From Icerya purchasi (Eukaryota > Arthropoda > Insecta > Hemiptera > Monophlebidae): DNA of 64,000 bases. Numbering within the stretch: position 1 is the first letter of the stretch; each line of letters opens with the position of its first letter. Made by a program: the position numbers and the translations under genes. This document shows, one piece after another, positions 58,425 through 64,000 of this stretch. The notes beneath the pieces were generated by a model. It was not told the DNA's origin and did not search any database. It saw only the letters and a program-made list of their open reading frames with translations. The stretch covers positions 198,175,117 to 198,239,116 of the forward strand of contig CM077116.1 of NCBI GenBank assembly GCA_039619475.1. The letters are read 5' to 3'.

Positions 58425-58862
58425 TATTCAACCGGTTCCTAGTTTCCTGCCTTGGTTTCAATCTATTCCTATCTGTCGTCGTTCCACTGTTGTTTCCTTA
58501 ATTAGGCTTAGAATCAATCATTCTCTACTCCCCTCTTCTCGCTTTCGATTCGCTTTGTCTCCTTCTCCTTTCTGCTCTCTTCACCCTTCCGAGCCTTCTT
58601 GTATTTGTGATTCAAATCACATCCTATTCGAATGTTCTGTACTCTCTAACGAACGCTCCTTTCTTTACGCCCAACTTTTAGTTTTGGGTCTTCCTACTCC
58701 CTTTAACGCTACCTATATTCTTTCCTTCCCATTGCCTTCAGTTATTCCGTTGCTGATGTTCTTTGTCTTTTCCATTTCTGACCGGCTGGCTATTTCGTTA
58801 TAACTCTTAATTTTTCATGTTGTTGGGTCAAGGCTGCTGGCGCGCCCAGGGTAGGAAAAAAA
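58425..58862 (+). mobile_element. I-like LINE 3' fragment nested in the CR1/Jockey-like LINE
   Basis: Strongly 5'-truncated copy of the 37-43 kb family. The open frame reads IQPVPSFLPWFQ, RRSTVVSLIRLRINHSLL, CICDSNHILFECSVL and SISDRLAI, then stops at 58,801. The 3' UTR is TTGTTGGGTCAAGGCTGC, GGCGCGCCCAGGGTAGG, with A9 to about 58,862. The ORF is uninterrupted, so the insertion is fairly young. The target duplication is not clear. Confidence 0.8.
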
Positions 58863-59136
58863 AATAGCGAGGGACTATTAGTTAAAATTCACCGAGAAAT
58901 TAATAATCATAAGAATTCTGAGTTATTGCAGGATCGTATAAACAAATTATCGATATGGTTCCCGGAAAACAATTTACTTTTTAATTTAGATAAATATTCA
59001 GTTGCAGCATTTACAAGAAAATTTAATAAAATCTTATCCATGCACACCATTAATAATCATATAATACAGCGCGTTGAAATAGTAAAGGATTTGGGCGTAT
59101 ATTTCAACAGTCAGATATCTTTTAATTGTCAAATTA
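58863..59136 (+). pseudogene. CR1/Jockey-like LINE RT, segment 2 of 3
   Basis: Open frame from about 58,926: LQDRINKLSIWFPENNLLFNL, YSVAAFTRK, VEIVKDLGVYFNSQISF, then interrupted by the Jockey element. This is the region after the catalytic box, up to the thumb, of the element begun at 57,790. The frame is well preserved relative to segment 1. Confidence 0.75.
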
Positions 59137-59146
59137 ATCATGTAAA

Positions 59147-59151
<5 letters not shown>
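59137..59151. repeat. Target-site duplication, left copy (15 bp)
   Basis: ATCATGTAAATCTTT, repeated exactly at 63,899-63,913. It bounds the Jockey element; the last T bases merge with the poly(T). Confidence 0.9.
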
Positions 59152-59181
<30 letters not shown>

Positions 59182-59420
59182 CATTGCACCGGAAAACCAT
59201 AAGCAATGCTGATCACAAGACATGCTTAAAGGGAGTAGAGTGAAAGGGAGGAAAAGGGAATAGGAAACTGGGAACATCAAGGAAAAAGAAATAATTGGAA
59301 GAACGATGATAAGTCTGGTGACCCCTATGGGACAACAGACTAAGTTTAAGGAAGATCAGACTCTAGTCATGGAGAGGTAACATCAGGAGACAGTGATATC
59401 TAGTCGGCAATCCGTATTTA

Positions 59421-62135
59421 CTAGGTGATCGGAAGTGCATCCCGACACCATTTTCTTCGTTTGAAACGTCTGGGCGGATTTCCTGGTACATTTGGTTGAT
59501 ACATACGGCTGATGTTCGGATTTGTACTGCACTGCAGCTTGTCGAAAAACTTCCTGTACTGCTCCACATAAATATCTTTTACAAATGGCACTTGCAAATC
59601 TGTGTGTAGTGTTAAGTTCGACACGTATCTTGGCGCGGAAGTAATAATCCGAAGTATCTTTGACTGCTCCCTTTGAATCTTCAATAGATTTGATGTTGCA
59701 GTTGTCCCGTACAGTTCCAGCCCGTACCTCCAAATGGGCGCTATCATTGTTAAATATAGTTGACGCTTGACATTTAAGCTCAAGGTCGATTTTCTTCCTA
59801 TTAATGGATATAATAACCTACATCGATTAGAGACTGTTTTCTTAGTCTGAATGACATGATGCCGCCATGTAAGCCGTCTGTCCAAATGCATCCCAAGATA
59901 ACGAACTGAGTCAACTTGTGGGATTGTTGAATTACAAATTTTCAAAACAGGACAGGTAACGTGTCTATTCGTAAATGTGACATGCTGGCTTTTAGCTGGG
60001 TTAAAACTTATACCCCAAAGCCGTGCCCAGTCTGCCATTCGATTTATATGACTCTGAACTGCAGCATTAGCATATACTGAATTTGTGTTTGATGCTAGTA
60101 TCGCTATGTCATCAGCAAATGTGGCGAGCACAGTCTGATTCGATCCAGGCATGTCAGCTGTGTAAACCGAGTATAATACTGGGCCAAGAATGCTCCCTTG
60201 CGGGACCGACGACTGAATGTTGTGTTCTTCCGAGATTGAATCATTAACTCGGACGGTAAATGTTCTACCATTTAAATACGATGTTAGTAGCTTGTGCAGG
60301 TCAGAAGGAACGAACTGTTTGAGTTTGTATAGCAACCCTGCGTGCCATACCTTATCGAAAGCCTGGGCAGTGTCGAGGAAGACCGCCGAGCATACTTCAT
60401 TTCTTTCAAATGTCGAAGAGATAGCGTCAACCAATCTATGGCATTGTTCAATAGTAGAATGTTCAGAACGGAAGCCAAATTGGTGATCCGGGATTATATG
60501 ATATTTATTCAAAATTGGATGTAGACGACTTAAGATAAGCTTTTCGAAGACCTTTGAGAGAGAACAAAGTAAGCTAACTGGTCGGTAGGAGAATACATCT
60601 GTTTCAGGTTTTCCTACTTTACGAATCATTATAATCTCCGATTTCTTCCACATATTTGGAAAATAGCCGATTCTAAGCGAGCTGTTGTATACATAACACA
60701 GCAGGATGGCCGCTTTACGCGGGAAGTGTCGGACAATTTCCGCCGTAATCTTGTCGCATCCAGGAGATTTCCTTAAAGGTGAATTTTGGAGGAGTTCAAA
60801 AACCTCTCTCGGCGCAAATACTTTAGTCCTATTATGAGCCTGCGAGCGTTCCTCCAAGACACTCTGCACACGCTGTATGTGGTCTTGATCAGCATCTAAC
60901 TGAGGTGAGAAGACTATAGACAAGTGATTTGCAAAAGCATTTGCCTTGTCTTTATCCGTTTTTACCCAGTTACTATTCACTTTTAAGTTAAAAGGTTCTT
61001 CCTTCGTCTTCATCAGCTTCTTTGCTTTATACCATAGAGATTTATTATCATCGTTAAATTGGTGCAACTTATAAGTAAGAATTTGATTCTTATATTCACT
61101 TAGTACAGCTTTCAACTTGGCTTGTAAGGTAATGTACCTAAGCTTAAACGAGGGATAACGATTACGTTGCCATTTCTTTCTGGCCACCCGAGTATCTCTA
61201 ATTAATTTCCTTAACCCGATTGGGATAAAGATGTTATATCCAAGTTTATTAAGATCATAATTTGTAGCCTTGTTGCATGCATCTTGCACCAGAGAAGTGA
61301 AATCCTTCACTGCAGCATCAATGTCATTTGTACTTTTTAGCCTAATCTTCAGGTTGGTATTATTCTCTATTATATTTGAGAAGATGGTCCAGTTTGTAGT
61401 TTTGTTGACGAGTGTCCGTTGTTGCGATATCATTTTGGGATGCGAGTTTACCACAGCAATAACAGGCACGTGATCTGAGGATAAATCAACAATGGTATTA
61501 CAGTCTCTGTTGTATGACTGAAGACCGCGAATAATAAAGAAATCTAAAATATCCGGATGCCTGTCGCAGTGGCTAGGCCAGTACGTCGGGGTCGTCGGAG
61601 ACAAAACACTAAGAAAGTTATCATGTATTGCTTTAGCTAACCTTTTTCCCGATTGATTTGTTATCCGAGATCCCCACTCGCTATTCTTCGCGTTAAAGTC
61701 TCCGCCACAAATGAATTTATTTCCAAGGTGTTTAAAGATTGCATTAAATTCAGCCTGCGGTATACGAAACTCTCCATGGCAATAAATCGCAGCTATTCCA
61801 AATTCACTCGAAAGTGTCTCCATATTCACTGCCACGATTTGGTATGCATCCGAGGAACGTGAGAAGTTTTTGTACTGTTTGTAACAGTTTTTAATCATTA
61901 CCATAGCTCCACCTCGCGCTGTACCGTCAGGATGATGCGCGGTATACACTTTATAGCCGTACATAACAAAGCTATTCTCGTTTATTAAATGTGTCTCTGT
62001 AACGAGCGCTATATTTACACCATTGTTACGAAGAAAAATTTCGAGTTCATTCCTTTTCCTTGTAATTCCATTGGAATTCCATAACATAATCACTAATGAA
62101 TGTTGAGTGACAATATTTGCGTTATTTATCATCAT
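59421..62135 (-). CDS. Jockey ORF2: endonuclease and reverse transcriptase (904 aa)
   Basis: Intact 904-codon frame, within the usual Jockey range. The N-terminal APE-type endonuclease (residues about 1-225) has LWNSNGI, VTETHL, CGGDFNAKNSEWGS and LSSDHVPVIA, covering the catalytic N, E, D/N and SDH sites. The RT (about 430-750) has SPGCDKITAEIV, YRPVSLLCSLSKVFEKLIL, HQFGFRSEHSTIEQCHR, TAQAFDKVWHAGLL, SSVPQGSILGPVLY and catalytic FADD. The thumb follows (VRYLGMHLDRRLTWRHHV, WRYGLELYGTT). A basic C-terminus ends PPRRFKRRKWC. Its start overlaps the ORF1 stop as ATGA, suggesting translation by reinitiation. The protein nicks chromosomal DNA and copies element RNA there. Confidence 0.93.
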   Translation of the reverse strand: MMINNANIVTQHSLVIMLWNSNGITRKRNELEIFLRNNGVNIALVTETHLINENSFVMYGYKVYTAHHPDGTARGGAMVMIKNCYKQYKNFSRSSDAYQIVAVNMETLSSEFGIAAIYCHGEFRIPQAEFNAIFKHLGNKFICGGDFNAKNSEWGSRITNQSGKRLAKAIHDNFLSVLSPTTPTYWPSHCDRHPDILDFFIIRGLQSYNRDCNTIVDLSSDHVPVIAVVNSHPKMISQQRTLVNKTTNWTIFSNIIENNTNLKIRLKSTNDIDAAVKDFTSLVQDACNKATNYDLNKLGYNIFIPIGLRKLIRDTRVARKKWQRNRYPSFKLRYITLQAKLKAVLSEYKNQILTYKLHQFNDDNKSLWYKAKKLMKTKEEPFNLKVNSNWVKTDKDKANAFANHLSIVFSPQLDADQDHIQRVQSVLEERSQAHNRTKVFAPREVFELLQNSPLRKSPGCDKITAEIVRHFPRKAAILLCYVYNSSLRIGYFPNMWKKSEIIMIRKVGKPETDVFSYRPVSLLCSLSKVFEKLILSRLHPILNKYHIIPDHQFGFRSEHSTIEQCHRLVDAISSTFERNEVCSAVFLDTAQAFDKVWHAGLLYKLKQFVPSDLHKLLTSYLNGRTFTVRVNDSISEEHNIQSSVPQGSILGPVLYSVYTADMPGSNQTVLATFADDIAILASNTNSVYANAAVQSHINRMADWARLWGISFNPAKSQHVTFTNRHVTCPVLKICNSTIPQVDSVRYLGMHLDRRLTWRHHVIQTKKTVSNRCRLLYPLIGRKSTLSLNVKRQLYLTMIAPIWRYGLELYGTTATSNLLKIQREQSKILRIITSAPRYVSNLTLHTDLQVPFVKDIYVEQYRKFFDKLQCSTNPNISRMYQPNVPGNPPRRFKRRKWCRDALPIT

Positions 62136-63601
62136 GGAATTAATTTTTCTATTAGTTTAGTCAATAGCGATAATAAAGGATTTATTGTATTTTTAAAGTC
62201 ATTTAAAAATGTCACTAGAATTACTGACAAGTCGTTACCATTATTATCATTGTTGGCACTGTTATTACTGTTATTATAATTATTGGTGTAATCGCAATTA
62301 TTACTATTTCTGATATGGCCAGCAGTGTTATAGTCAGCACCAGTATTCACGCTACCATGACTTAGTGTAGATAAGTTATTATCGTGATTTATTCGATTTT
62401 TTTTCACTACATTAGCGTAAGTCTGGCTGTTTGAATTCAGAGAGTTTTTTCCTAAATGATGGTAATGATTGTAATCGTTTACCTGAGTACGAGCGTAAGA
62501 TGTTCGTACCTTATTGTAGTATTGGGCCTGCTGTTTAAGAATAGAGCATCCCCTATAGCTTGCGGGGTGATTCCCTTCACATAGCGCACATATGGCTGGT
62601 TCTGATGCGTCCCTAGGACAAGATTTTGTATCGTGACGCCCAGCACATTTAACACATCTTGGCGGTAAGTTGCAAAAGTTTGCCGTATGACCCAGTAGCT
62701 GGCACCTTTTACATTGATGCAGCCTAGAATTTTTATAGGGTTCTTCGACTACGACGACAGTGTTTAAAATACGAGTAACTTGAAATATGTCCTGATTTTT
62801 TGTAGATGGCTTTAAGTCCACGAAGAACATCGGAAGAAGTTGTTTGGTTTGATTTTTTAAGATATTAATAATTCTGATTACTTCAAATCCCTTTGTCCGT
62901 AATTCATTCGTTATATCTGTTATGTCAGTAGAAGAGTGCAGGTTTTTTAAAACTACTCTAAATGGTTTCTCCTCCGCTAGTGAGTATGTATAATAAAAAT
63001 AGTTATTTTCCTTTAAAGCTTTAATAACAGCGCGATAGCTTAACGGATTTTGTGTCTTTACTGTTATGCCCGTTAGAGTTGATTTTAACGAGAACTGAAC
63101 ATTTTGTAAAGTTAATAAAAATTTTCTAAAGTCAGTAAATTTTTGAATATTTTTTACCATTATCGGCGGTGGTAATTTTATATTTTTGTTAATACTGGGC
63201 TCATTCATTTTATCGTTATTTACTTTAGTAACATTTTCCCCACTTTCCACATCGCTTATGTTATTAATGGGAGCGTGTGTATCAGTTTGCATTTGATTTT
63301 CGTCTTCATTAACGAGAAATTTAAATATGTTAACTTTCACCGGTTTATTATTATGAATGGAGACAGTAGTACTTTTAGCTAATTTCGCCGTATGTTTTGG
63401 TGTTTGCCAAGTATCGTCGCTATCGCTTGTTTGCGTATTAGAATGCTGTCTCTTGACAGTATAGCCGGTGTTATCCTGTTTACGAATAATTTTAACAGGG
63501 CTTACCCCACGTGAATTCGATGCAGAAGAAGAAGCAGCTACTGCCGTAGTAGACGCGCCAGTCGGCCGTTTTACAATAGAAAGAGTGGCCGGCGTTGGCA
63601 T
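62132..63601 (-). CDS. Jockey ORF1: gag-like zinc-knuckle protein (489 aa)
   Basis: Intact frame from the ATG at 63,601. The N-terminal third is low-complexity and polar. Residues about 145-290 form the RRM-like and PRE_C2HC-type region seen in Jockey-clade gags (PPPIMVKNIQKFTDF; FRVVLKNLHSSTDI; MFFVDLKPSTKNQDIF). Three CCHC-type knuckles follow at about 297-350: CKRCQLLGHTANFC, CVKCAGRHDTKSC and CALCEGNHPASYRGC. The C-terminal region is Asn-rich and ends in a hydrophobic stretch (LSVILVTFL, INPLLSLLTKLIEKLIP). The family role is to bind element RNA in the RNP and help localise it. The TGA stop overlaps the ORF2 ATG. Confidence 0.9.
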   Translation of the reverse strand: MPTPATLSIVKRPTGASTTAVAASSSASNSRGVSPVKIIRKQDNTGYTVKRQHSNTQTSDSDDTWQTPKHTAKLAKSTTVSIHNNKPVKVNIFKFLVNEDENQMQTDTHAPINNISDVESGENVTKVNNDKMNEPSINKNIKLPPPIMVKNIQKFTDFRKFLLTLQNVQFSLKSTLTGITVKTQNPLSYRAVIKALKENNYFYYTYSLAEEKPFRVVLKNLHSSTDITDITNELRTKGFEVIRIINILKNQTKQLLPMFFVDLKPSTKNQDIFQVTRILNTVVVVEEPYKNSRLHQCKRCQLLGHTANFCNLPPRCVKCAGRHDTKSCPRDASEPAICALCEGNHPASYRGCSILKQQAQYYNKVRTSYARTQVNDYNHYHHLGKNSLNSNSQTYANVVKKNRINHDNNLSTLSHGSVNTGADYNTAGHIRNSNNCDYTNNYNNSNNSANNDNNGNDLSVILVTFLNDFKNTINPLLSLLTKLIEKLIP

Positions 63602-63898
63602 GATAAGTTCGATTATTCGATAACTTGTCTGGTATAGAGAGAGTTATCGAAGTTAAAATAAATGCAATAAATACGAGCGGTCTGGCGGAGCCAGCCGATA
63701 AATGAAAGATCTCACCTGCGTTATCAGCGGTCGGCTATGTATTTCTGTTCGATCGAATGATAAGATAATATACAGCCCGGAATAATTACCGATGCGCGAC
63801 TATTATTACAGAGGCCGAAATATGTTCGAGAACAATAGCAAAGAATTAACATACACGAACGCGATGAACAAGACTTCACTAGTTACGTGCTTGAGGGA

Positions 63899-63913
63899 TC
63901 ATGTAAATCTTTC
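63899..63913. repeat. Target-site duplication, right copy (15 bp)
   Basis: ATCATGTAAATCTTT, identical to 59,137-59,151. The interrupted CR1/Jockey-like frame continues directly after it. Confidence 0.9.
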
Positions 63914-64000
63914 ACTGGGTTTTTTATTTTGAAATAGTAAGAATTTTAGAGATATGCGAACGCTAAAAATTTTATATTGTACATTAGTACGTTCCCACTT
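63914..64000 (+). pseudogene. CR1/Jockey-like LINE RT, segment 3 of 3 (runs off the window)
   Basis: After the Jockey element the host frame reads SLGFFILK, a stop, then with decay FRDMRTLKILYCTLVRS. The TLK-LY-LVRSHL pattern is the thumb region typical of CR1/Jockey-type polymerases and follows naturally from segment 2. The element continues beyond 64,000. Confidence 0.7.

Larger units (their letters stand above)
59152..63898 (-). mobile_element. Full-length Jockey-clade LINE with intact ORFs
   Basis: A 4.75 kb minus-strand element. Poly(A) is seen as T running to 59,178, followed on the + strand by a 3' UTR of about 240 bp up to the ORF2 stop at 59,421. ORF1 occupies 63,601-62,132 and ORF2 62,135-59,421, with a 5' UTR of about 300 bp at 63,602-63,898. 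The 15 bp target duplication is exact. It has no RNase H domain, as expected for Jockey. It splits a CR1/Jockey-like LINE: INHVN on the left and LSLGFFILK on the right are rejoined if it is removed. The only element in the window with no disabling change seen. Confidence 0.93.

Noticed and set aside
1..64000. CRISPR arrays, operons, prokaryotic genes or an integrated virus
   Set aside because: No regularly spaced short repeats with spacers, no bacterial-style gene packing, and all polymerase-like ORFs are non-LTR retrotransposon type.

Overview
The window is AT-rich eukaryotic DNA, almost certainly from an arthropod and probably an insect. It is built from non-LTR retrotransposons of the Jockey, I-like RNase H-bearing, R1-like, RTE-like and CR1/Jockey-like groups, together with a solo LTR, a foldback DNA element and other interspersed repeats. 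I see no convincing host protein-coding gene and no RNA gene, and I cannot name the species.

Left half (about 790-36,013): the substrate is a head-to-tail array of one large non-coding AT-rich repeat. A full unit is about 2.3-2.7 kb; several units carry internal deletions. Ten unit boundaries carry the same short module, AG-NNN-GTAAGT. Younger elements have landed in the array: a solo LTR (1,524-2,493), an RTE-like LINE (7,081-10,567), a 3.7 kb element of uncertain class (11,891-15,625), a LINE tail (17,240-17,692), a composite of an I-like LINE and a 5'-inverted LINE (23,681-28,632), an RNase H fragment (32,138-32,580), a foldback element itself hit by a retroelement (33,258-34,443) and a LINE tail (34,918-35,398). 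Because the array sequence is recognisable on both sides of each insertion, most insertion edges can be placed closely.

Right half (36,014-64,000): LINEs packed end to end and inside each other. A + strand I-like element (ORF1, then ORF2 with endonuclease, reverse transcriptase and RNase H) fills 37,635-43,497, with a related minus-strand copy in its probable 5' UTR. A second I-like family lies on the minus strand at 44,213-49,700. Decayed Jockey-like sequence follows at 51,045-52,450. An R1-like element is split by a + strand I-like fragment, which is itself split by a minus-strand I-like element (53,078-57,011); target-site duplications support both events. A CR1/Jockey-like element (57,790 to beyond the window) is split by another I-like 3' fragment and by a full-length Jockey element (59,152-63,898).

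How the parts relate: only the Jockey element at 59,152-63,898 has both ORFs intact (489 and 904 codons, overlapping by ATGA) with a 15 bp target-site duplication, so it is the one plausible recently active copy. All other copies have stops, frameshifts or truncations. The layout fits a heterochromatic or TE-trap region; whether it acts as a small-RNA source cannot be decided from sequence.
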